DNA of 64,000 bases from AC-37 sp036389835 (GTDB lineage: Bacteria > Actinomycetota > Thermoleophilia > Solirubrobacterales > Thermoleophilaceae). Position 1 is the stretch's first letter. Each line of letters opens with the position of its first letter. Shown here piece after piece: positions 1 through 7,128 of this stretch. The translations under genes and the position numbers were made by a program. The DNA lies in NCBI GenBank assembly GCA_036389835.1, contig DASVWC010000108.1, forward strand, positions 26,970-90,969, in the 5' to 3' direction. The notes under the pieces were generated by a model. That model searched no databases, had not been told where the DNA came from, and saw nothing but the letters and a program-made list of their open reading frames with translations.

Positions 1-841
1 CGTAGCCGAGCGCGGCCGCCACCACGCCCACCGCCGCGACCGCCGAGAGACCCTGGAGGGCGATCCACGCCGGCGTGCCCGCGTCCGGGACCCCGCCGCC
101 GACGAGGACGGCCATCGCGAGCAGCGCGGCGATCCCGATGGCCCCCGCTCGGGCACGCTCGCGGTGCACCGCGCGCTCGACGGCCGGGTAGCACGCCAGC
201 AGGAAGCCGGCGACGAAGAACAGGCTGTAGTACGCGAAGTTGGCCCAGTCGTCGTAGAGGTTCTGGTAGCCGGGCCAGCGCCCGCGCAGGGCGATCTGAA
301 CGGCGGCGAGCGGCACGATCGCGGCGTACAGCGCCCACGGCGGGACGCTCTCGACGCGCCACCCGCGCGCGTGGACGCGGCGCAGGGCGGGCAGGTAGAG
401 CGCCGTGAAGACGTAGAGGTAGATCAGGAACCAGAGGTGCATCCAGGTGAAGCGGTCGAGGCCCGTGAAGAACGTCGGCAGGAACTCCAGGAACGAGTCG
501 TCGGCCTCGTCCTTGTGGCGCAGCTCGGCGTAGCGGGCGAGCGGGATCAGGGCGACGGTCCCGAACGCGAACGGGACCAGCAGGCGGTCGCGACGTTCGC
601 GCATGAAGCCCTCGGGCCCGCGGCGCTCGAGCGAGGGGACGAGCGCCCAGCCCGCCAGCACGAACAGGAGCGGCATGTGCCACTGGCTGATGCCGCCGGA
701 CAGGAGGTCCACGGCCGCCGGGCGGTCGGCGTCCTTGATGTGCCAGTCCTCGCTGTCGAACGGCCGCGCCGAGTGGAAGAGCAGCAGCAGGTAGACCGCC
801 CCGGCCCGGAGCCAGTCGACGTCGCGACGCCGTCCAGTCAC
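1..841 (-). CDS. Acyltransferase 3 family membrane protein (3' end cut by window edge)
   Basis: The frame is open from a GTG at 841 to the left edge, so at least 280 residues are present and the C-terminus is missing. The N-terminal DVDWLRAGAVYLLLLFHSA block (about residues 8-26) and a later QWHMPLLFVLAGW block are typical of the acyltransferase 3 / MdoC family, whose members move acyl groups onto extracellular glycans or lipids from within the membrane. Several strongly hydrophobic helices alternate with Arg-rich loops. The gene is divergent from a TetR regulator 26 bp away. The acceptor substrate cannot be told. The family call is good; the role is open. Confidence 0.8.
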   Translation of the reverse strand, partial: MTGRRRDVDWLRAGAVYLLLLFHSARPFDSEDWHIKDADRPAAVDLLSGGISQWHMPLLFVLAGWALVPSLERRGPEGFMRERRDRLLVPFAFGTVALIPLARYAELRHKDEADDSFLEFLPTFFTGLDRFTWMHLWFLIYLYVFTALYLPALRRVHARGWRVESVPPWALYAAIVPLAAVQIALRGRWPGYQNLYDDWANFAYYSLFFVAGFLLACYPAVERAVHRERARAGAIGIAALLAMAVLVGGGVPDAGTPAWIALQGLSAVAAVGVVAAALGY

Positions 842-847
842 TCGTTT

Positions 848-853
848 AAGATA
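848..853 (-). promoter_or_regulatory. -10 hexamer for the acyltransferase gene
   Basis: TATCTT on the minus strand ends 6 bp before the GTG at 841, the spacing expected for a leaderless transcript. It lies in the 26-bp gap shared with the TetR gene, so TetR binding there could control both genes. Confidence 0.4.
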
Positions 854-867
854 TCAATACGAACGTA

Positions 868-1491
868 GTGATGACGACCGCGACGACCGAGAGCACGCGC
901 GACCGGCTGGCGACCGCCGCCATGCGGCTGTTCGCCGAGCACGGCTACGCCGGCACGAGCGTCGGCCAGATCGAGGCCGAGGCGGGCCTGGCCCCGCGCT
1001 CGGGCGCGCTCTACCAGTACTTCAAGGGCAAGCGCGAGCTGCTCGACGCCGCCGTGGAGCGCCACGTCGCCGACCTCGCCGAGATGCAGGACGCGATCGA
1101 CCTGCTCCCGCTCGGCGACCTGCGCGCGGAGCTCACGCTGATGGCTCGCTGGAACCTGCGCGACCTCTCACGGCGCCGCGACCTGCACCGCTTCCTGCGC
1201 TTGGAGTCCGGCCGCTTCCCGGAGCTCACGGCGCGGATCTACCAGGGCCTGGGCGAGCGGCCCCTGCGCCGGGTGGCCGACTACCTGCGCACGCGCTTCG
1301 CCGAGGCCGGCGTCGAGCTCGAGGACGCCGAGGCGCTCGTCGTCGTGATGGTGCAGACGATGTCCGCCTACCGCGCGCACGAGGACGTGTACGGGGCGCC
1401 GGCGCTCGACGTGGGCGAGGAGCGGTTCGTCAAGGCCTGGGTCGACCTCTGCATCGCCTACGCCCGCGACCGGGGCGTGAAGGGGATCTAG
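868..1491 (+). CDS. TetR family transcriptional regulator
   Basis: A 207-residue TetR-type repressor. The helix-turn-helix spans about residues 10-56, with the AAMRLFAEHGYAGTSVGQIE and GALYQYFKGKRELL blocks seen in the family; the all-helical remainder would bind a ligand. A GTG at 868 is followed at once by ATG at 871, and either could start translation. It is divergent from the acyltransferase gene, which is the likeliest target. Its last codons and stop lie in the first copy of a 21-bp direct repeat. The ligand is unknown. Confidence 0.85.
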   Translation: MMTTATTESTRDRLATAAMRLFAEHGYAGTSVGQIEAEAGLAPRSGALYQYFKGKRELLDAAVERHVADLAEMQDAIDLLPLGDLRAELTLMARWNLRDLSRRRDLHRFLRLESGRFPELTARIYQGLGERPLRRVADYLRTRFAEAGVELEDAEALVVVMVQTMSAYRAHEDVYGAPALDVGEERFVKAWVDLCIAYARDRGVKGI

Positions 1492-1513
1492 GCCGGGGCG
1501 TGAAGGGGATCTA
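1470..1513. repeat. Two 21-bp direct repeats at a convergent gene junction
   Basis: The same 21 bases occur at 1470-1490 and 1493-1513 with no mismatch (period 23). The first copy leads into the TAG of the TetR gene and the second contains, on the other strand, the TAG of the alpha/beta hydrolase. This looks like a local tandem duplication. Confidence 0.9.
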
Positions 1514-2413
1514 CGCCGCGGCGGCGCGCGCCGGCTCGGCGGCCCGCGCGGCGTTGCGCTCGATGCCGTCGATGAGCCGCGGCCAGACCTCGCGCGGCAT
1601 GTCGTGCCCCATGCCGTCGATCAGCATCAGCTCGCAGCCCGGGATCGCCCTGGCGGTCGCCTTGCCGCCGGACACGCCGATCAGCGCATCCTTCGTGCCG
1701 TGCACGATCAGCGTGGGCACCTCGATCCGCGCGAGGTCGCGGGTGCGGTTCGGCGTGGCGGCGATCGCCCCGAGCTGGCGCATGGTCCCGCCCGGGCTCA
1801 GGCCGCGGTCGTAGGAGCGCGAGAGCATCGCGCGCAGCTCCTCCTCGTCGCGCTCGAAGCCGGGCGAGCCGATGACCTCCCACAGCTTCAGCCCGCGCTC
1901 GATGTAGGCCTCCTTGCCCTTCGGCAGCGGCTTCGCGAAGAACGGGTAGACCGCGGCGGCCGGCCGCCCGACCCAGCGCGAGCCCGTCGTGGACATGATC
2001 GAGACGAGCGAGCGCACGCGCTCGGGCTGCTCGAGGGTGAGGATCTGGCTGATCATGCCGCCCATCGAGGCGCCGACGACGTGCGCCGAGTCGATCCCGA
2101 GGTGGTCCAGCAGCCCGGCCGCGTCGCCGGCCATGTCGCGCAGGGTGTACGCGAGGCGCTTGGGCCGCTGCGTGATCAGCTCGAGGAGGCCCGGCGGCGG
2201 GAAGCCGTTGAAGCGCGTCGAGCGCCCCACGTCGCGGTTGTCGAAGCGGATCACGTGGAAGTCGCGCTCGGCGAGCTGCCCGCAGAACTCGTCGCGCCAG
2301 CCGATCATCTGCGTCCCGAGGCCCATCACCAGCAGCAGCGGGCGGGCGCCGGGGTCGCCGAACGTCTCGTAGCAGAGCTCGACCTCGCCGACCTGCGCGA
2401 ACTGCTCGCTCAT
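1511..2413 (-). CDS. Alpha/beta hydrolase (serine nucleophile)
   Basis: A 300-residue alpha/beta hydrolase. The nucleophile elbow is GASMGG with Ser116; the likely acid is the Asp in HGTKDALI near 240 and the His in GMGHDMP near 270. An oxyanion-type VMGLGTQM loop follows the first strand. Its ATG overlaps the stop of the Ddn-like gene by 4 bp (ATGA), so it is the third gene of the acyl-CoA dehydrogenase operon. An esterase or lipase-like role in fatty or aromatic acid breakdown would fit, but the substrate is not visible. Confidence 0.85.
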   Translation of the reverse strand: MSEQFAQVGEVELCYETFGDPGARPLLLVMGLGTQMIGWRDEFCGQLAERDFHVIRFDNRDVGRSTRFNGFPPPGLLELITQRPKRLAYTLRDMAGDAAGLLDHLGIDSAHVVGASMGGMISQILTLEQPERVRSLVSIMSTTGSRWVGRPAAAVYPFFAKPLPKGKEAYIERGLKLWEVIGSPGFERDEEELRAMLSRSYDRGLSPGGTMRQLGAIAATPNRTRDLARIEVPTLIVHGTKDALIGVSGGKATARAIPGCELMLIDGMGHDMPREVWPRLIDGIERNAARAAEPARAAAA

Positions 2414-2856
2414 CGCCTGCGCTCCAGAATCACCAACGGGATCTTACGACCAGTGCGCTGCTGGTAGCCGTGATAGCCGCCGTAGGTGGCGACCGCCTTC
2501 GGCCACAGCCGCTCGCGCTCCTCCTCGTCGGCCACGCGGGCGTGCACCCTGCGGCGCTCGGACCCGACCTGCACCTCGGTGTCGGGGTTCGCGCGGAGGT
2601 TGTGGAACCAGGCCGGGTGCTTCGGGTGACCGCCCTTCGACGCGACGATCACCAGGTCGTCGCCGTCGCGGACGTAGAGCAGCGGGCTGGTGCGCTTCTT
2701 CCCGCTCTTCGCGCCGACGTGGTCGAGCAGCAGCATCGGCCCGACGCCGGGGATCCGGTGCCCGATGACGCCCTTCGTCGCCCGGTAGACGGCGGTGTGC
2801 CCGCCCATGGCGCGCCGCAGGAGCGGCCAGCTGCGGTCTACGAGCCGGTTCGGCAT
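2410..2856 (-). CDS. Ddn-like F420-dependent nitroreductase family protein
   Basis: A 148-residue protein of the deazaflavin (F420)-dependent nitroreductase / Ddn family, with the split-barrel signature GAKSGKKRTSPLLYVRDGDD near residues 48-67 followed by ASKGGHPKHPAWFHNLRANP. Family members use reduced F420 to reduce quinones or nitro compounds. It sits 4 bp after the acyl-CoA dehydrogenase stop side and is coupled to the downstream hydrolase. Together with the LLM-class enzyme at 4979 it implies that the host makes F420. The true substrate is unknown. Confidence 0.85.
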   Translation of the reverse strand: MPNRLVDRSWPLLRRAMGGHTAVYRATKGVIGHRIPGVGPMLLLDHVGAKSGKKRTSPLLYVRDGDDLVIVASKGGHPKHPAWFHNLRANPDTEVQVGSERRRVHARVADEEERERLWPKAVATYGGYHGYQQRTGRKIPLVILERRR

Positions 2857-2860
2857 CGGC

Positions 2861-4012
2861 CTAGCGCGACATCGCGCGCGCGATCACCACGCGCTGGATC
2901 TCGTTGGTCCCCTCGTAGATCTGGGTGATCTTCGCGTCCCGCATCATCCGCTCGACCGGGTAGTCGTTCACGTACCCGTATCCGCCCAGGACCTGAACCG
3001 CCTCGACGGTCACCTCCATGGCGACGTCGGAGGCGAACAGCTTGGCCATCGAGGTCCACTTGCCGAGCCCGGGCTCGCCGCGGTCGGCGGCCGCGCAGGC
3101 GCGGTAGAGCAGCTCGCGCGCCGCGGCCGTCCTGGTCTCCATGTCGGCGAGCTTGAACTGGATGCCCTGCTTGCGGTTGATCGGCTCCCCGAAGGCGATC
3201 CGCTCCTTCGCGTACCGGTTGGCGTAGTCCGTGGCGCCCTGGGCGATGCCGACGGCCTGCGCAGCCGCGCCGAGGCGGGTGCGCTCGAGCGTCGTGAGCG
3301 CCACGGCGAGGCCCTTGTTCTCCTCGCCGAGCAGGTTCTCGGCGGGCACGCGCACGTCGGTGAGCGACGGCGACCCCGTCGGCGAGCCCTTGATCCCGAG
3401 CTTGTGCTCGAGCTGGCCGGGGTCGAAGCCCTCGCGGTCGCTCTCCACGACGAAGGCCGAGATGCGGTTGCCCTCGCGGTCGGTCTTGGCGAAGACCACG
3501 TAGAAGTCGGCGATCGTCGCGTTGGTGATCCAGTTCTTCTGACCGTTGATGACCCACTCGTCGCCGTCGCGCACGGCGGTCGTGCGCATCGAGGCGGGGT
3601 CCGAGCCGGCCTCGGGCTCGCTCAGGGCGAACGCCGGCGACCGCTCGCCGGTCGCGCACGGCGGCAGGAGGCGCTGCTTCTGCTCGTCGGTGCCGAACAG
3701 GCGGATCGGCAGCGTGCCGAGCTCGTGCACCATCAGTATCAGCGCGCTCGAGGCGCAGGCCTTCGCGATCTCCTCGACGGCCATCTGCAGCATCAGGGTC
3801 CCGGTCCCGGTGCCGCCGTACTCCTCCTCGAACGGCAGCGCGAGCACGTCGTGCTCGGCCAGCAGCTTGCGGACGTCCCACGGGTACTCGCCGCTGCGGT
3901 CGATCTCGGCGGCGCGCGGCGCGATCCGCCCCTGCACCATCGCCCGGATCCCCTCGAGGAAGTCGCGGTGCTCCTGCGGGACCTCGTAGACGCCCGTGGT
4001 GGCGGTGGTCAC
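2861..4012 (-). CDS. Acyl-CoA dehydrogenase
   Basis: An FAD enzyme of about 383 residues that makes the alpha,beta double bond in acyl-CoA. The FALSEPEAGSDPASM flavin loop, the WITNA block and the C-terminal YEGTNEIQRVVIARAM motif, whose Glu is the usual catalytic base, are all present. The frame stays open further upstream into the divergent gene, but homology begins near VYEVPQEHRDFLEG. I chose the GTG at 4012 because a TATGTT hexamer ends exactly 6 bp before it; a GTG at 4018 is the alternative. First gene of a three-gene operon with the Ddn-like and hydrolase genes. Confidence 0.92.
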   Translation of the reverse strand: MTTATTGVYEVPQEHRDFLEGIRAMVQGRIAPRAAEIDRSGEYPWDVRKLLAEHDVLALPFEEEYGGTGTGTLMLQMAVEEIAKACASSALILMVHELGTLPIRLFGTDEQKQRLLPPCATGERSPAFALSEPEAGSDPASMRTTAVRDGDEWVINGQKNWITNATIADFYVVFAKTDREGNRISAFVVESDREGFDPGQLEHKLGIKGSPTGSPSLTDVRVPAENLLGEENKGLAVALTTLERTRLGAAAQAVGIAQGATDYANRYAKERIAFGEPINRKQGIQFKLADMETRTAAARELLYRACAAADRGEPGLGKWTSMAKLFASDVAMEVTVEAVQVLGGYGYVNDYPVERMMRDAKITQIYEGTNEIQRVVIARAMSR

Positions 4013-4018
4013 GCGCAC

Positions 4019-4028
4019 AACATAGGGT
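4019..4028. promoter_or_regulatory. Overlapping divergent -10 boxes
   Basis: TATGTT for the minus-strand acyl-CoA dehydrogenase (4019-4024) and TAGGGT for the plus-strand oxidoreductase (4023-4028) share two bases. Each ends 6 bp before a GTG start. The two start codons are only 22 bp apart, so both mRNAs should be leaderless and transcription in the two directions should be mutually exclusive. Confidence 0.5.
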
Positions 4029-4034
4029 GTCCGC

Positions 4035-4982
4035 GTGCGCTGCATCCGGATCGAGGAGTTCGGCGGGCCCGACGTGCTCCAGCCCGCGGAGGTGCCGGAC
4101 CCACAGGCGCCCGACGGCGGCGTGGTCCTCGACGTGTCTGCGGCCGGCGTGAACTGGGCCGACACCCACCAGGCCGAGAACTCGTACCTCGCCCCGGCCG
4201 AGCTGCCGCTGATACCCGGCGGCGAGGTGGTGGGGACCACGCCCGACGGCCGCCGCGTCGTCGCGCTCGTCCCCGGCGCCGGCTACGCGGAGAAGGCCGT
4301 CGCCTTCGACGCCGCGATGTGGGACGTCCCCGGCGGCGTGACCGACGGCCAGGCGCTGGCGCTCGTGCTCCAGGGGACGACCGCGTGGCACCTGCTGCGC
4401 ACCAGCGCGCAGCTGCGCGAGGGCGAGAGCGTGGTCGTGCACGCCGCCGCGGGCGGGGTGGGGACGATCGCGGTGCAGCTCGCCAAGCGCTTCGGCGCGG
4501 GTCGGGTGATCGGCGTCGCCTCCTCGGACGAGAAGCGCGAGCTGGCGACGCGTCTCGGCGCCGACGCCGCGGTCGACTCCGGCGCCGGCGACCTGGTGGC
4601 GGCGCTGCGCGAGGCCAACGGCGGCGACCGTGTGGACGTCGTGCTCGAGATGGTCGGCGGCCGCACCTTCGAGCAGAGCCTCGACGCGCTCGCGCCGTTC
4701 GGCCGGCTCGTGCACTTCGGCCAGGCCGCCCGCGAGGGGGCCCCGGCGGTCGACCCCGGCAGGCTGATGGGCACGAGCCGCGGCGTGCTCGGCTTCTGGC
4801 TCGTCCACATGATGCGCCGGCCGGACCTGATGACCGAAGCGATGGAGGGGATGTTCGAGATGGTTCTGAACGGGGAGCTCGAGGCGATCGTGGGCGGGAC
4901 CTACCCGCTCGAGGACGCCCGGCGCGCGCACGAGGACATCCGCTCGCGCGGCACGGTCGGCAAGCTGGTGCTGACGCCATGA
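4035..4982 (+). CDS. Quinone oxidoreductase-like zinc-free alcohol dehydrogenase family protein
   Basis: A 315-residue medium-chain dehydrogenase/reductase of the QOR type. The N-terminal catalytic domain has the VSAAGVNWADTHQ block. The Rossmann domain near 135-155 has HAAAGGVGTIAVQLAKRFGA for NADPH. Structural zinc cysteines are absent, as expected for NADPH:quinone reductases. The start is the GTG 6 bp after a TAGGGT hexamer. Its TGA overlaps the ATG of the LLM-class gene by 4 bp, so the two are co-translated. Likely quinone or enone reduction; substrate unproven. Confidence 0.85.
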   Translation: MRCIRIEEFGGPDVLQPAEVPDPQAPDGGVVLDVSAAGVNWADTHQAENSYLAPAELPLIPGGEVVGTTPDGRRVVALVPGAGYAEKAVAFDAAMWDVPGGVTDGQALALVLQGTTAWHLLRTSAQLREGESVVVHAAAGGVGTIAVQLAKRFGAGRVIGVASSDEKRELATRLGADAAVDSGAGDLVAALREANGGDRVDVVLEMVGGRTFEQSLDALAPFGRLVHFGQAAREGAPAVDPGRLMGTSRGVLGFWLVHMMRRPDLMTEAMEGMFEMVLNGELEAIVGGTYPLEDARRAHEDIRSRGTVGKLVLTP

Positions 4983-6019
4983 GCGGCGGGCTCAAGCTCG
5001 GCCTGAACACGGGCTACTGGGCCGGCGGGCCGCCGCCCGGCATGCAGGAGACGATCCTCGAGGCGGAGCGGATCGGCTACGACTCGATCTGGACCGCCGA
5101 GGCCTACGGCTCGGACTGCCTGACGCCGCTCGCCTGGTGGGGCGCGCACACGGAGCGCATCAGGCTCGGCACGGCGATCGTGCAGATGTCCGCGCGGCAG
5201 CCGGCCGCGACCGCGATGGCGGCGATGACGATGGACCACCTCTCCGGCGGGCGCTTCGTGCTCGGGCTCGGCGTGTCCGGGCCGCAGGTGGTGGAGGGCT
5301 GGTACGGCCGGCCGTTCCCCAAGCCGCTCGCGCGCACGCGCGAGTACATCGGGATCCTGCGCGACATCTGGAAGCGCGAGGGGCCGGTCACCAACGACGG
5401 GCCGCACTACCCGCTGCCGCTGCCGGACGGGACGGGGCTCGCGAAGCCGCTCAAGTCCTCGATCCACCCGCTGCGCGAGGACATCCCGATCTACCTCGGG
5501 GCCGAGGGGCCGAAGAACGTGGCGCTCTGCGCGGAGCTGTGCGACGGCTGGCTCGCGATGCTGCTCTGCCCGGACAACCAGTCGATGTTCGAGGAGTACC
5601 TCGACGAGGGCTTCGCGCGCGACAGCGCGCGGCGCTCGAAGGACGACTTCGACGTGGCGGCGACGGTCCCGTTCATCCTCTGCGACGACGTGCAGCAGGG
5701 CATCGACTCGCTGCGCCCCTTCTACGCGCTCTACTTCGGCGGGATGGGCGCCAAGGGGGCGAACTTCCACGCGAACGTGCCCGCGCGGATGGGCTACGAG
5801 GCCGAGGTCCGCGAGATCCAGGACCTCTACCTCGGCGGCAAGAAGGACGAGGCGGCCGCCAGGCTCCCCGCCGAGCTGATCGAGAAGATGTCGCTGGTCG
5901 GGCCGAAGGAGAAGATCCGCGACGAGCTCGACGCGTGGCGCGAGTCGATCGTCACGACCATGCTCGTCTCCGGGGACGCGAACACCCTGCGCACCGCCGC
6001 TGAGCTCGTGCTCGGGTGA
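4979..6019 (+). CDS. LLM-class F420-dependent oxidoreductase
   Basis: A 346-residue TIM-barrel enzyme of the luciferase-like monooxygenase family, F420-using subgroup. LGLNTGYWAGG at the start, ERIGYDSIWTAEAYGSD near 30-46, RIRLGTAIVQ, and the LSGGRFVLGLGVSGPQV loop near 90-106 are typical. Translation begins at an ATG overlapping the preceding TGA by 4 bp. Second gene in an operon that continues into a CapA-like gene through a GTGA overlap. Substrate unknown. Confidence 0.88.
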   Translation: MSGGLKLGLNTGYWAGGPPPGMQETILEAERIGYDSIWTAEAYGSDCLTPLAWWGAHTERIRLGTAIVQMSARQPAATAMAAMTMDHLSGGRFVLGLGVSGPQVVEGWYGRPFPKPLARTREYIGILRDIWKREGPVTNDGPHYPLPLPDGTGLAKPLKSSIHPLREDIPIYLGAEGPKNVALCAELCDGWLAMLLCPDNQSMFEEYLDEGFARDSARRSKDDFDVAATVPFILCDDVQQGIDSLRPFYALYFGGMGAKGANFHANVPARMGYEAEVREIQDLYLGGKKDEAAARLPAELIEKMSLVGPKEKIRDELDAWRESIVTTMLVSGDANTLRTAAELVLG

Positions 6020-7128
6020 GGCTCGCCGCCGCCGCGGCGCTGCTGTCGGTGCTCGCGCTCTGCGGCCAGGCGGCCGCCGCCGAGCCGGCCCTGACGCTGA
6101 GCTGGGTGGGGGACATGTCGTTCTCGCGCGGCCAGGGGCTGCCGCGCAAGCCCGACTCCGTCTTCGCCTCCGTGAGGGGGTCGCTCGCCGCCGACGTCGT
6201 GACCGGCAACCTCGAGGGCACCCTGGGGCGGGGCGGCCCGAGCAAGTGCGGCGGCGGCAACGGCGGGAGCTGCTTCGCGTTCCAGGCCCCCGCGTCGTAC
6301 GCCGGCGTCTTCGCGCGGGCCGGCTTCGAGCTGCTGAACATGGCGAACAACCACTCGCACGACTTCGGCGCGAGCGGGCTGCGCCAGACCGAGGCGGCGC
6401 TCAAGGGCGCCGGCATCGCGCGCACCGGCCTGCGCGGCGTCGTGCGGGTGATGAAGGCCAACGGGGTGAGGGTGGCGTTCCTCGGCTACGCGCCGTACTC
6501 GTGGGCGGGGCCGCTGCTCGACATCCCGCAGGCGCGCGGCGAGGTGAAGCGCGCGCGCTCGGCCCGCCGGGCGGTCGCCCGGCTGCGCGCCTCTCGCCGC
6601 CGCGGCGCCGCGGAGCTCCGCGCCGCGCGCGCCGAGGTGGCGGCCGCCGCCGCCCGCGCCGACGTCGTGATCGTCTTCGTCCACGCCGGCGCCGAGGGAT
6701 CGGGCGCGACGCACGTGCCGCACGGGATGGAGCACGCCTTCGGCGAGGCCCGCGGCGAGACGCGCCGCTTCGCACGCACGATGATCGACGCGGGCGCCGA
6801 CGCCGTGCTCGGCTCCGGCCCGCACGTGCTGCGCGGGATCCAGTGCCACAGGGGCAAGCCGATCGCCTACTCGCTCGGCAACTTCGTCGGCTACCACACG
6901 CTCTCCACGGCGGGCGTGGCGGGCCTGAGCGGCGTGCTGCGCATCCGCGTCGACAGGACCGGAGCGTTCCTCGGCGGGCGCCTCGTGCCGGTCGTCCTCA
7001 AGCGCCCGGGCGTGCCGCGCCTCGACCCGAGGCGCCGCTCGATCGGCCTCGTGCGCCGCCTATCGCGGCAGGACTTCGGCGGCAGCCGCTGCCGGATGGG
7101 CGCCGACGGGAAGTTCGCCGCCCCCTGA
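6016..7128 (+). CDS. capA: CapA family secreted metallophosphatase-like protein
   Basis: A 370-residue protein with a cleavable signal peptide (about residues 1-21, ending AAAAE) and the calcineurin-like fold of the CapA / poly-gamma-glutamate capsule family. Metal-site motifs are in order: WVGDMSFSRG, GNLEGTL, NMANNHSHDFG, GSGPHVLRG and YSLGNFVGYH. It starts at GTG overlapping the LLM gene stop. Its last 69 bp overlap the 3' end of the molybdopterin gene on the other strand. CapA proteins act outside the membrane; a capsule role is not shown, as no capB/capC are nearby. Confidence 0.88.
   Translation: MRLAAAAALLSVLALCGQAAAAEPALTLSWVGDMSFSRGQGLPRKPDSVFASVRGSLAADVVTGNLEGTLGRGGPSKCGGGNGGSCFAFQAPASYAGVFARAGFELLNMANNHSHDFGASGLRQTEAALKGAGIARTGLRGVVRVMKANGVRVAFLGYAPYSWAGPLLDIPQARGEVKRARSARRAVARLRASRRRGAAELRAARAEVAAAAARADVVIVFVHAGAEGSGATHVPHGMEHAFGEARGETRRFARTMIDAGADAVLGSGPHVLRGIQCHRGKPIAYSLGNFVGYHTLSTAGVAGLSGVLRIRVDRTGAFLGGRLVPVVLKRPGVPRLDPRRRSIGLVRRLSRQDFGGSRCRMGADGKFAAP

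Noticed and set aside
2795..4978. Long plus-strand frame joined in frame to the LLM-class gene
   Set aside because: The part before 4979 is antisense or out of frame to the acyl-CoA dehydrogenase and quinone reductase genes and has no family features; the real gene starts at the ATG overlapping the previous stop.
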